From assembly GCA_000161975.1 (NCBI GenBank), contig GG688422.1, forward strand, positions 927,824-991,823: 64,000 bases of DNA, read 5' to 3'. The notes beneath the pieces were generated by a model, which worked only from the letters and a program-made list of their open reading frames with translations, did no database searches and had not been told where the DNA came from. Within the stretch, counting starts at the first letter, position 1, and each line of letters starts with the position of its first letter. The translations under genes and the position numbers were made by a program. The DNA is from Eubacterium saphenum ATCC 49989 (GTDB lineage Bacteria > Bacillota > Clostridia > Peptostreptococcales > Anaerovoracaceae). Below, piece after piece: positions 43,260 to 50,324 of this stretch.

Positions 43260-43345
43260 GGAGGAGTTCCCGAGTTGGCCAAAGGGGACGGACTGTAACT
43301 CCGTTAGCTTAGCTTTCAGTGGTTCGAATCCACTCTCCTCCACCA
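43260..43345 (+). tRNA. tRNA-Tyr (GTA)
   Basis: GGAGGAG pairs with CTCCTCC; the loop CTGTAAC gives GTA; a long class II variable arm is present and CCA is encoded. A 61-base spacer follows. Confidence 0.96.
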
Positions 43346-43406
43346 GTTTTTGTTTAGGGATTGATTTTTGACAACGTTTTAGCCATTAGGCTAACCTCGA
43401 TATTTT

Positions 43407-43481
43407 GCGGAAGTGGCTCAGGGGTAGAGCATCGCCTTGCCAAGGCGAGGGTCGCGAGTTCGAATCTCGTCTTCCGCTCCA
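43407..43481 (+). tRNA. tRNA-Gly (GCC)
   Basis: GCGGAAG pairs with CTTCCGC; the loop TTGCCAA gives GCC; CCA is encoded. Confidence 0.96.
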
Positions 43482-43485
43482 TTGT

Positions 43486-43559
43486 GCGGATGTAGTTCAA
43501 TGGTAGAACTCCAGCCTTCCAAGCTGGTAGCGTGAGTTCGATTCTCATCATCCGCTCCA
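43486..43559 (+). tRNA. tRNA-Gly (TCC)
   Basis: GCGGATG pairs with CATCCGC; the loop CTTCCAA gives TCC; CCA is encoded. With the CCC gene at 4450 the window holds three glycine isoacceptors. Confidence 0.96.
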
Positions 43560-43565
43560 CTATTT

Positions 43566-43642
43566 GGGCCCATAGCTCAGTAGGATAGAGCAACGGCCTT
43601 CTAAGCCGTGCGTCCGGGGTTCGAATCCCTGTGGGCTCACCA
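43566..43642 (+). tRNA. tRNA-Arg (TCT)
   Basis: GGGCCCA pairs with TGGGCTC including one G-U; the loop CTTCTAA gives TCT; CCA is encoded. Confidence 0.96.
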
Positions 43643-43645
43643 CAT

Positions 43646-43720
43646 TGGGGTATAGCCAAGTGGTAAGGCAACGGACTTTGACTCCGTTATTCGTAGGTTC
43701 GAGTCCTGCTACCCCAGCCA
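43646..43720 (+). tRNA. tRNA-Gln (TTG)
   Basis: TGGGGTA pairs with TACCCCA; the loop CTTTGAC gives TTG; CCA is encoded. Confidence 0.96.
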
Positions 43721-43724
43721 CTAT

Positions 43725-43800
43725 GACCCATTAGCTCAGTCGGCAGAGCACTTGACTTTTAATCAAGGTGTCCCGCGTTCGAATCGCGGATGGGTCACCA
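43725..43800 (+). tRNA. tRNA-Lys (TTT)
   Basis: GACCCAT pairs with ATGGGTC; the loop CTTTTAA gives TTT; CCA is encoded. It is a likely t6A/ms2t6A substrate for TsaBDE and MtaB encoded in this window. Confidence 0.96.
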
Positions 43801-43804
43801 TTTT

Positions 43805-43893
43805 GGAAAGGTGTCCGAGTGGTTTAAGGAGCTGGTCTTGAAAACCAGTGATTCCGAAAGGGACCGTGGGTTCGAATCCCACCCTTTCCGCCA
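43805..43893 (+). tRNA. tRNA-Ser (TGA)
   Basis: GGAAAGG pairs with CCTTTCC; the loop CTTGAAA gives TGA; a long variable arm is present and CCA is encoded. Confidence 0.96.
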
Positions 43894-43906
43894 TTTAGAG
43901 TAATGG

Positions 43907-44001
43907 GGAGAAGTACTCAAGTAGGCTTAAGAGGACGGTTTGCTAAACCGTTAGGGTCTTGTTTAGGGGCCGCATGGGTTCGAATCCCATCTTCTCCGCC
44001 A
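43907..44001 (+). tRNA. tRNA-Ser (GCT)
   Basis: GGAGAAG pairs with CTTCTCC; the loop TTGCTAA gives GCT; a very long variable arm is present and CCA is encoded. Confidence 0.95.
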
Positions 44002-44005
44002 ATGT

Positions 44006-44081
44006 AGGGGTATAGCTCAGCTGGTAGAGCAATGGTCTCCAAAACCATGTGTCGTGGGTTCAAGTCCTACTGCCCCTGCCA
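44006..44081 (+). tRNA. tRNA-Trp (CCA)
   Basis: AGGGGTA pairs with TGCCCCT including one G-U; the loop CTCCAAA gives CCA; the CCA end is encoded. Confidence 0.95.
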
Positions 44082-44096
44082 CATAATTAACATCAT

Positions 44097-44173
44097 CGGG
44101 GTGTAGCGCAGTTTGGTAGCGCAACTGGTTTGGGACCAGTGGGTCGCGGGTTCAAATCCTGCCACCCCGACCA
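44097..44173 (+). tRNA. tRNA-Pro (TGG)
   Basis: CGGGGTG pairs with CACCCCG; the loop TTTGGGA gives TGG; CCA is encoded. Last gene of the array. Confidence 0.96.
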
Positions 44174-44178
44174 AGTAA

Positions 44179-44204
44179 AGATCTGTCGGGCAGGTCTTTT
44201 TTTA
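44179..44204 (+). terminator. Terminator of the tRNA array
   Basis: AGATCTG (44179-44185) pairs with CAGGTCT (44191-44197) including one G-U, followed by a run of T. Confidence 0.85.
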
Positions 44205-44247
44205 TTACAAGCATCAGATTATAGCTGTTTGTTTAGAGGTTTTACCA

Positions 44248-44303
44248 GCATTTCCAATTTATATAGTGTATTTAAAGTTGGAGATACTATATAGCTGAAA
44301 TGC
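44248..44303 (+). other. Two-part palindromic hairpin of unknown role
   Basis: GCATTTC (44248-44254) pairs with GAAATGC (44297-44303), and TATATAGT (44260-44267) pairs with ACTATATA (44286-44293). An 18-base loop is enclosed. It lies in the 271-base gap between the tRNA array and hup and has no T tail, so it is not an ordinary terminator. Confidence 0.5.
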
Positions 44304-44358
44304 CGAAAATTTCATCAGAAAAAAAGTATTATTAAATGATTTTTTTACTTGTTTTTCA

Positions 44359-44387
44359 TTGACAAATAGCCGTTTTAATGAGAAAAT
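44359..44387 (+). promoter_or_regulatory. Promoter of hup
   Basis: TTGACA (44359-44364), a 17-base spacer ending TGA, GAAAAT (44382-44387). A good -35 with an extended but weak -10. Confidence 0.6.
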
Positions 44388-44444
44388 GTTTCCAGTCGTT
44401 AATTTACGTAGTAAAAGATATATGAAGTTAGGGAGGTTTCGTTT

Positions 44445-44723
44445 ATGAATAAGGCGGATCTAGTTGCGGTAATCGCAGAGAAGACAGGTTTTACTAAGAA
44501 GGATGCTGAAGCAACAATCAATGCATTTGTTAGCACAGTAGAAGAGGCTCTTATCAAGGGGGAGAAAGTTCAGCTAATCGGATTTGGTACTTTTGAAGCT
44601 AGAGACAGAAAAGCTAGAAAAGGTAGAAACCCAAGGAATCCTGGTGAAGTTATTAAGATTCCTGCATCAAAGGCACCTGTATTTAAGGCCGGCAAGGCAC
44701 TTAAGGCAGCTGTAAATAAATAG
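44445..44723 (+). CDS. hup: DNA-binding protein HU
   Basis: 92 residues starting MNKADLVAVIAEKTG, with GFGTFEARDRKARKGRNPR forming the DNA-bending beta arm and IKIPASKAPVFKAGKALK at the end. It is a nucleoid-associated protein that binds and bends DNA as a dimer. ATG 44445 follows GGGAGG. The linkage to the rqcP gene is conserved in Firmicutes. Confidence 0.97.
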   Translation: MNKADLVAVIAEKTGFTKKDAEATINAFVSTVEEALIKGEKVQLIGFGTFEARDRKARKGRNPRNPGEVIKIPASKAPVFKAGKALKAAVNK

Positions 44724-44742
44724 GTTTTGTTTTAGAATTTTA

Positions 44743-44778
44743 CGGACATTTCCTTGCGGGGAGGTGTCCGTTTTTTAT
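44743..44778 (+). terminator. Terminator of hup
   Basis: CGGACA (44743 on) pairs with TGTCCG (44765-44770) with further pairing inside (TTTCC/GGGGAGG), then TTTTTTATT. Confidence 0.85.
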
Positions 44779-44798
44779 TGCATGAAATAAGGTGAGGT

Positions 44799-45038
44799 AT
44801 GAGAATAGATAAATTCTTGAAAAATTCAAGGATTATAAAGCGAAGAACTTTGGCTAAAGAGGCCTGTGAAAAGCATAGGATATTGCTGAATGACAGGATA
44901 GCAAAGCCGGGAACCGAGGTGAATGTCGGTGATATCATAACGCTTAAGTTTGCCGCCGGCGAAAAGCGTATAAAAGTACTTGATGTGAGTGAACATGTAT
45001 CGAAGGCATCGAGTCTTGATATTTATGAAGAGCTATAA
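44799..45038 (+). CDS. rqcP: S4-domain RNA-binding protein RqcP
   Basis: 79 residues, essentially one S4 domain: MRIDKFLKNSRIIKRRTLAK, then ILLNDRIAKPGTEVNVGDII. It matches the YabO/RqcP (Hsp15-like) family. RqcP helps RqcH add poly-alanine tails on stalled 50S subunits in ribosome quality control. It begins 20 bases beyond the hup terminator. The following 159-base gap to folT shows nothing that I can name. Confidence 0.88.
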   Translation: MRIDKFLKNSRIIKRRTLAKEACEKHRILLNDRIAKPGTEVNVGDIITLKFAAGEKRIKVLDVSEHVSKASSLDIYEEL

Positions 45039-45197
45039 ACAGGCATGAGCTGTAAGCGCCTTTGATGTATGCCTATATAATAATAAAGCGCCGAATTTTA
45101 AATATAAAAGTCGGCTGTGGTTTTTTGCAGGTGGATTTAATTAATTGTTTATTAAATGGTAATATGGAATAAATGTCGTACAGTTGTAATCAACGGC

Positions 45198-45731
45198 TTA
45201 TGAAAAATGCTGCTGATATATACTGTTGTTTATTTTAAGCAATAACTTTTTAGTTACGGCATACAGCATTATAGATTGCAAAGGTATGAGAATTGCCAGT
45301 TTTATAAGCCTTGACGTTATGAATGGAATGAATGGTGGCTTGTTCATAAAGAAAAAATATAGCCACGTTGAATTGAGTAAAAGGTCTATCACAAGGCTCA
45401 GCGCAGCAGATAACATGATGGAACGCTTTATTGATACGGGCTTATCGTGCAAAAATTTACCGCATATATATCCTCCGAAGATTGCGGAAATCGTAAACCC
45501 TACAAAGAAGGTACCGTGAGGTAAAATCAGTGCTCCCATGATATCGCTGATCCCCGATGTCAAAGCAGATTTATTAGCTCCGAAGATCATGCCCATAGCT
45601 GCTGCTGATATAAATCCGAAGTCGAATTGCATACCGGCTATGGGGATTGCCAGTACATCGGCAAATAAGATGTTAAGGACTATGAGAATTGCGAGTCCTA
45701 CAATTTCTCGGGTAGACATTGCAGTTTTCAT
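45198..45731 (-). CDS. folT: Folate-type ECF transporter S component
   Basis: 177 residues, about six transmembrane segments, with MQFDFGFISAAAMGMIFG, SGISDIMGALILPHGTFF and FTISAIFGGYICGKFL. The pattern fits the FolT group of energy-coupling-factor substrate-binding membrane proteins. It needs the shared EcfA/EcfA'/EcfT module, which is not in this window, not even after rplQ, where ecfA genes often lie. GGAAG precedes the ATG. No THF riboswitch is visible in the short 76-base leader. Confidence 0.8.
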   Translation of the reverse strand: MKTAMSTREIVGLAILIVLNILFADVLAIPIAGMQFDFGFISAAAMGMIFGANKSALTSGISDIMGALILPHGTFFVGFTISAIFGGYICGKFLHDKPVSIKRSIMLSAALSLVIDLLLNSTWLYFFFMNKPPFIPFITSRLIKLAILIPLQSIMLYAVTKKLLLKINNSIYQQHFS

Positions 45732-45807
45732 TTTACTTCCTTTCCTCTTTTATGCATTTAAAAAACATGATAACATAATCAAAAGCAATTTTTCAAAGGA
45801 GCAGTAT

Positions 45808-47136
45808 ATGAAGGTGGGCTTTCTCACGCTTGGATGCAAGGTAAATCAATACGAAACTAGGGCTGTAGCGGAGAAATTTTCAAGCAGGGGCTATGAAGTT
45901 ACAAGCGGTACAAAGGATGTTGACATAGCCATAATAAACAGCTGTAGCGTTACAAGTATGGCGGAAAAGAAGGTAAGACAGGCTATCAGAAAAATGAGGC
46001 GTGAAAATCCTGATTCCGTAATTGCGGTGATGGGCTGCTATCCTCAAAGGGACGGGGGAGCTGCGTTGAAAAGCTTAGGATGCAATGTAATCATAGGAAA
46101 TGAATCAAAACTTGGCATAGTGGAAAAAGTTGAAAAATTTTTAAAAGAACAATCTGTGATTATAGATGTTACCGACATAAACAGGTGCAAAACGTTTGAA
46201 AATATACAGGCTACCTGCGATATAGACGGCAGGAAGAGGGCATATATTAAAATCCAGGATGGCTGCGACAGGTATTGCACCTACTGCATAATTGCACATG
46301 TAAGGGGGCAGGTGAGAAGCAAAAAGGTAGATGATATATATGAAGAAGCTAAGAAGCTTGTAGAAGACGGTTACAGAGAGATAGTGCTTACAGGTATAAA
46401 CACCGCACTTTACGGCGAGGATTTACATCAAGGCATAGGGAAATCTATGGTGGATGTGATCAACAAAATATCTACCATCCCGGGGGATTTTAGAATCCGT
46501 ATAGGGTCTCTGGAACCGACGGTTGTAAATAAAGAATATATCAATTTAATAAAAAACCTTCCAAAGCTCTGCCGGCATGCGCATCTCTCAGTGCAAAGCG
46601 GCAGCAATGATGTGCTCGCTGCAATGGGGAGAAATTATACGAGGGAAGAGTATATAGATATTGTAGATATGCTGAGGGATGCTCACGGCAACTATGGAAT
46701 AAGCACGGATATTATAGTTGGTTTTCCTGGCGAGAGCGAAAAAGATTTTGAGCAGAGTCTCATGTTGGTAGAGAAGATTCCTTTTACGAAGGTGCATATT
46801 TTCAGGTATTCTGAAAGGGCGGGAACGCCTGCGGCAGGTTTTAAGAATATGATAAAAGAAGAAATAAAGACAAGGAGAATGAAGGAGCTTTCTACTATTG
46901 CAAAGGACAGCATGAGAAGATTTCATGAATTAAATATGGGAGACAGGAGAGGCGTGATATTTGAAATGAAAGAGGAAGGCGCATACACAGGTTATACGGA
47001 TAACTATATAAAGGTGAAGTATAAACCGCCCTTAGATGTAGGAAAAAGAATTGAGAACTCTCTTGAAAAAGGTGATATAATTGACGTAGAATTTTTAAAG
47101 GACTGCACGGACTATATGACCTGTAAGATAGAGTAA
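45808..47136 (+). CDS. mtaB: tRNA t6A37 methylthiotransferase MtaB
   Basis: 442 residues. The N-terminal UPF0004 domain has LTLGCKVNQYETRAV, NSCSVTSMAEKKVRQ and VMGCYPQR (cluster cysteines). The radical-SAM motif is CDRYCTYC in DGCDRYCTYCIIAHVRG, and a TRAM-like C terminus follows. It converts t6A37 to ms2t6A37 in tRNA-Lys(UUU). Its substrate modification is made by the Tsa proteins at the start of this window. ATG 45808 follows AAAGGAG; a much longer open frame upstream overlaps folT and is rejected. Confidence 0.95.
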   Translation: MKVGFLTLGCKVNQYETRAVAEKFSSRGYEVTSGTKDVDIAIINSCSVTSMAEKKVRQAIRKMRRENPDSVIAVMGCYPQRDGGAALKSLGCNVIIGNESKLGIVEKVEKFLKEQSVIIDVTDINRCKTFENIQATCDIDGRKRAYIKIQDGCDRYCTYCIIAHVRGQVRSKKVDDIYEEAKKLVEDGYREIVLTGINTALYGEDLHQGIGKSMVDVINKISTIPGDFRIRIGSLEPTVVNKEYINLIKNLPKLCRHAHLSVQSGSNDVLAAMGRNYTREEYIDIVDMLRDAHGNYGISTDIIVGFPGESEKDFEQSLMLVEKIPFTKVHIFRYSERAGTPAAGFKNMIKEEIKTRRMKELSTIAKDSMRRFHELNMGDRRGVIFEMKEEGAYTGYTDNYIKVKYKPPLDVGKRIENSLEKGDIIDVEFLKDCTDYMTCKIE

Positions 47137-47372
47137 GTTAAGCCTGCGAAGCGTATAGAGGAAATGAGGTAAACGGTTATAGAATGACTGCAAGGCAGAG
47201 TGTATCGGGTTGTAAAGAAAGAAATAAGTATAATATGGATAATAAATCTTGACTATATGATGGGGAAGGCTTAGTTTGTTAAAATTATAAAGGAGGTATG
47301 TTGAAAGCCGGTAATATAAAAGATTGTTTGTATAGGTTCGGTTTGCGCATTTTCAGAGTTTGGAGGAACAGG

Positions 47373-47714
47373 ATGGGTGATTGTATATTTTGTAAAATAA
47401 TAAAAGGCGAACTACCGTCGGAAAAGGTCTATGAAGATGATATGATAATGTGTTTTAAAGATCTTGAGCCGCAGGCTCCGGTGCATGTGCTCATAATACC
47501 GAAAAAGCATATAGCTTCTATGGATGAACTCAAGGATGAAGATGCGCAAATAATAGCGCATATGAACCTGAAGGTTAAGGAAATAGCGAGCGCGCTGGGA
47601 CTTTCTAACGGATATAGAGTGGTTATAAATTGTGGAGAGGACGGGCTTCAGACAGTGCCGCACCTCCACATGCATCTACTGGGAAAACGTTTTATGAAAT
47701 GGCCTCCGGGCTAG
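47373..47714 (+). CDS. HIT family (HinT-like) nucleotide hydrolase
   Basis: 113 residues with the zinc-type start DCIFCKIIKGE, then PVHVLIIPKKHI and the histidine triad HLHMHLLG. HinT proteins hydrolyse AMP-linked amines. ATG 47373 follows TGGAGG. Upstream, AGGAGG at 47291 is followed within two bases by an in-frame ATG (47298) that would add 25 residues; that spacing is too tight for it to be the main start. Confidence 0.9.
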   Translation: MGDCIFCKIIKGELPSEKVYEDDMIMCFKDLEPQAPVHVLIIPKKHIASMDELKDEDAQIIAHMNLKVKEIASALGLSNGYRVVINCGEDGLQTVPHLHMHLLGKRFMKWPPG

Positions 47715-47834
47715 AAAAAAAGAAAATAAAGAGATACGCACGGAGGGTAGTGAACGTTTGCGAGCGATAAGCCTTGGAATTCAGGGGTTTTATTTGCATA
47801 AAAGTGGTAATTTTGATATTTTTAAAAAGAATTT

Positions 47835-47865
47835 GAAAAAAGTAGCTTGACGGCTACTTTTTCTT
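47835..47865 (+). terminator. Terminator after the HIT gene
   Basis: GAAAAAAGTAGC (47835-47846) and GCTACTTTTTC (47853-47863) form an 11-bp stem with the T-run inside its 3' arm. Its loop contains the -35 box of the next promoter. Between the HIT gene and this hairpin (about 120 bases) nothing else is seen. Confidence 0.75.
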
Positions 47866-47875
47866 CAATTATAAT
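47847..47875 (+). promoter_or_regulatory. Promoter of the S10-spc-alpha super-operon
   Basis: TTGACG (47847-47852), 17 bases, TATAAT (47870-47875). The -35 coincides with the terminator loop, so termination of the upstream unit and initiation of the ribosomal operon use the same 40 bases. Confidence 0.8.
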
Positions 47876-47881
47876 GAGAAG

Positions 47882-48089
47882 GCTTGATCGTAGCGAAGAA
47901 GTGAGATGTTGCGTGCTACTGCGAGAACTCTCATGGAGAAAGGTGTCTGCTGGACGGAGGCCGCTTGAAGAATGCAAAGCGTTTTGTCGTTGCGAAAACA
48001 TAGTAATACACACGGTAGAGCGTAAAGGCGATGAAGCTTACAATGATAGGAATTCAAGGATTACAGTAGCAAGAAAGTGAGAGGAAAGA
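47882..48089 (+). promoter_or_regulatory. Long leader of the S10 operon
   Basis: About 205 untranslated bases lie between the expected start site and rpsJ. They include purine-rich and GC-rich patches (for example GACGGAGGCCGC). Short open frames on both strands look like shadows. S10-operon leaders in other bacteria bind a ribosomal protein such as uL4; a comparable role here is inference from position. No T-box or known riboswitch motif was recognised. Confidence 0.4.
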
Positions 48090-48404
48090 ATGTCAGAAGT
48101 TAAAAAGATCAGAATCAAACTAAAGGGTTATGATCATGCCGTTTTGGATAAATCGGCGGAAAAGATTGTAAATGCAGCCAAGGATACGGGAGCGGAGGTC
48201 GCAGGACCTATACCTCTACCTACAGAAAAGGAAGTAGTTACGATAATAAGAGCTGTGCATAAGTATAAGGACAGCAGAGAACAGTTTGAGCAGAGGACGC
48301 ACAAGAGACTGATAGATATCAGCAGTGCATCTTCAAAGACTGCAGATGCGCTTACAAAGCTGGAGCTTCCGGCAGGTGTAAATATAGAGTTGAAGTTAAG
48401 TTAG
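48090..48404 (+). CDS. rpsJ: Ribosomal protein uS10
   Basis: 104 residues with IRIKLKGYDHAVLDKSAEKI, GPIPLPTEKEVVTIIRA and the RTHKRLIDI motif. It is a 30S component and NusB partner in antitermination, and the first gene of the super-operon. GAGAGGAAAG precedes ATG 48090. Confidence 0.98.
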   Translation: MSEVKKIRIKLKGYDHAVLDKSAEKIVNAAKDTGAEVAGPIPLPTEKEVVTIIRAVHKYKDSREQFEQRTHKRLIDISSASSKTADALTKLELPAGVNIELKLS

Positions 48405-48459
48405 ACCCAAAGATTAGAATGATTGCAACTTGCAATCCGCTGTAAAGGAGGAAGGGACT

Positions 48460-49377
48460 ATGAAGAAAATTTTCGGCAAGAAAGCAGGCATGACACAAAT
48501 TTTTACAGAAGACGGTGTTTCCATACCCGTAACGGTAATAGAAGCATATCCTGCAAAGGTGGTACAGATTAAAACTCAAGCTACAGATGGATATGATGCC
48601 GTTAAGGTGGCGTACATAGAAACAAAGGAACACAGGATAAACAAGCCTAAAAAAGGTGAGCTCGACAAGGCAAAAGCCGGCGCTATGAGGAAGATGGCGG
48701 AATTCACACCTGAAAACGGCGTTGAATATAAGGTCGGCGATGTAATCACCGTGAGCGAACTTTCTGAAGGCAACAAAGTGGATGTTACGGGAACCAGCAA
48801 GGGTAAAGGTACGGCAGGTAACATTAAAAGACATGGACATAGAAGAGGCCCTATGTCGCACGGTTCTAAGCATAAGAGACTTGCAGGTGCGCTGGCGGGA
48901 GCTGCGTATCCGGGAAGAGTGTTCAAAGGGAACAAAGGCCCCGGACATATGGGAGATGAACAGGTTACGGTTCAGAACCTCGACCTTGTAAAACTCATAG
49001 AGGACAGGAATGTGTTGCTTGTAAAGGGAGCAGTGCCCGGCAAAAAGGGTGGAGAAGTGATGGTTACATATTCAAAAAAAAGCGAATATGTACTCAGCGG
49101 TAAGGCGGCAGAAGACGCTATAGCGGCGAGAGAAGCGGCAAGACAAAAGCAGGAAGAAGACAAGAAAACTGCAGACAAGGCACCTAAGAAAGCGCAGCCT
49201 GCCAAAGCCGATGAGAATAAAGAAGCTGAATCTCAAGAAAAGACCGGCGATAATGCTAACGAAGAAAAACCGGCTGCAGAACAGGAAGCGGCAGCAGAAG
49301 AAACTACAAAAGAAGAACCTGCAGAGGTAGAGGCTCAGGATAAAGAAGAAGCAGTTACAGACGATAAGGATAACTAG
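48460..49377 (+). CDS. rplC: Ribosomal protein uL3 with long acidic C-terminal tail
   Basis: 305 residues. About residues 1-210 are a normal uL3 (MKKIFGKKAGMTQIFTEDGV, GHRRGPMSHGSKHKRLAG, NLDLVKLIEDRN). About 95 extra residues follow, rich in Ala, Glu, Lys and Asp (AAREAARQKQEEDKK ... TDDKDN). Usual bacterial uL3 is about 210 residues. The tail is in frame without interruption. ATG 48460 follows AAGGAGG; the extra upstream codons have no ribosome site. Confidence 0.96.
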   Translation: MKKIFGKKAGMTQIFTEDGVSIPVTVIEAYPAKVVQIKTQATDGYDAVKVAYIETKEHRINKPKKGELDKAKAGAMRKMAEFTPENGVEYKVGDVITVSELSEGNKVDVTGTSKGKGTAGNIKRHGHRRGPMSHGSKHKRLAGALAGAAYPGRVFKGNKGPGHMGDEQVTVQNLDLVKLIEDRNVLLVKGAVPGKKGGEVMVTYSKKSEYVLSGKAAEDAIAAREAARQKQEEDKKTADKAPKKAQPAKADENKEAESQEKTGDNANEEKPAAEQEAAAEETTKEEPAEVEAQDKEEAVTDDKDN

Positions 49378-49395
49378 AAGGGAGAATGGTGTAAG

Positions 49396-50019
49396 ATGTC
49401 TGAAGTAAATATGATGACAATTGAGGGCAAGGACGCCGGCAAGCTAAAGCTAAGCGATGCGGTGTTTGGAATTACCCCGAATGAAAATGCTGTAAGGGAA
49501 GTTATTAAAAACTTTCTTGCAAATAATAGGCAGGGCACACAATCTGCTAAGACCCGAGGAGATGTACGTGGAGGCGGAAGAAAGCCGTTTAGACAAAAGG
49601 GAACGGGCAGAGCTCGTCAAGGAAGCACGACGGATCCTACAAAGGTAGGAGGCGGTGTAGCGTTTGCACCTAAGCCAAGGTCATACAGCTATACGCTACC
49701 TAAGAAGGTTAAGAAGCTCGCTATGATTTCCGCACTTTCTTCCAAGGCGCAGAATAAAGAATTGATAGTCCTTGACAAGCTTGAGATAGCAGATTACAGA
49801 ACTAAGGATGTTGTGGAAATGTTAAAAAATGTGAAGGCTGCAAAGAAGGCGCTTATAGTGACGGCGGACAAGGATGAAAAAGTTGTGAAATCGGCGGCAA
49901 ACATTCCGAATGTAGAGACTACCAATGTTTCACGCATGAACGTATATGAGATTGTAAACCATACGAATTTCATCGCAACTAAGGCGGCAATAGAAAAGAT
50001 CGAGGAGGTGTATGCATAA
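49396..50019 (+). CDS. rplD: Ribosomal protein uL4
   Basis: 207 residues with GTQSAKTRGDVRGGGRKPFR, QKGTGRARQGST and VGGGVAFAPKPRSY. It lines the peptide exit tunnel, and in some bacteria it regulates the S10 operon. The stop TAA overlaps the ATG of rplW. Confidence 0.97.
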   Translation: MSEVNMMTIEGKDAGKLKLSDAVFGITPNENAVREVIKNFLANNRQGTQSAKTRGDVRGGGRKPFRQKGTGRARQGSTTDPTKVGGGVAFAPKPRSYSYTLPKKVKKLAMISALSSKAQNKELIVLDKLEIADYRTKDVVEMLKNVKAAKKALIVTADKDEKVVKSAANIPNVETTNVSRMNVYEIVNHTNFIATKAAIEKIEEVYA

Positions 50020-50306
50020 TGAATTCATATGATGTAATAAGAAAACCTGTGATATCTGAAATGAGCATGGATCAGGCGGCAGAAAAGAAATATACCTTTA
50101 TTGTAGATAAAAACGCTACAAAGGATCAGATTAAAAAATCCATATCCGATATTTTTGAAGTGGATATTAAAAGCGTAAACGTAATGAACAGGAAGGGTAA
50201 GCTAAAGCGCCAAGGCGCAAAGGCGGGAAGAAGACCCGACACGAAAAAGGCTATCGTAACGCTTACAGAAGATAGCAAAGCAATTGAATTTTTCGAGGCT
50301 ATGTAG
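50019..50306 (+). CDS. rplW: Ribosomal protein uL23
   Basis: 95 residues with VIRKPVISEMSMDQ, KYTFIVDKNATKDQIKKSI and VNVMNRKGKLKRQG. It is at the exit-tunnel rim and docks trigger factor and SRP. It is coupled to rplD by a one-base overlap (TAATG). Confidence 0.97.
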   Translation: MNSYDVIRKPVISEMSMDQAAEKKYTFIVDKNATKDQIKKSISDIFEVDIKSVNVMNRKGKLKRQGAKAGRRPDTKKAIVTLTEDSKAIEFFEAM

Positions 50307-50324
50307 AAAAGGAGGAAGATGTAG

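Noticed and set aside
42946..43671. Open frames across the tRNA array on both strands
   Set aside because: They translate tRNA genes and have no conserved protein features.
45538..45807. 90-residue N-terminal extension of MtaB
   Set aside because: It is antisense to folT, has no ribosome site, and true MtaB begins MKVGFLTLGC at 45808.
45732..45807. THF riboswitch before folT
   Set aside because: Only 76 bases separate the divergent genes and none of the conserved core motifs was seen.
47298..47372. HIT protein starting at ATG 47298
   Set aside because: AGGAGG is only one base from that ATG. The internal ATG 47373 has correct spacing and matches the family start.
47847..48080. A 77-codon frame in the S10 leader
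   Set aside because: It starts within the promoter and terminator, has no ribosome site and looks like leader RNA.
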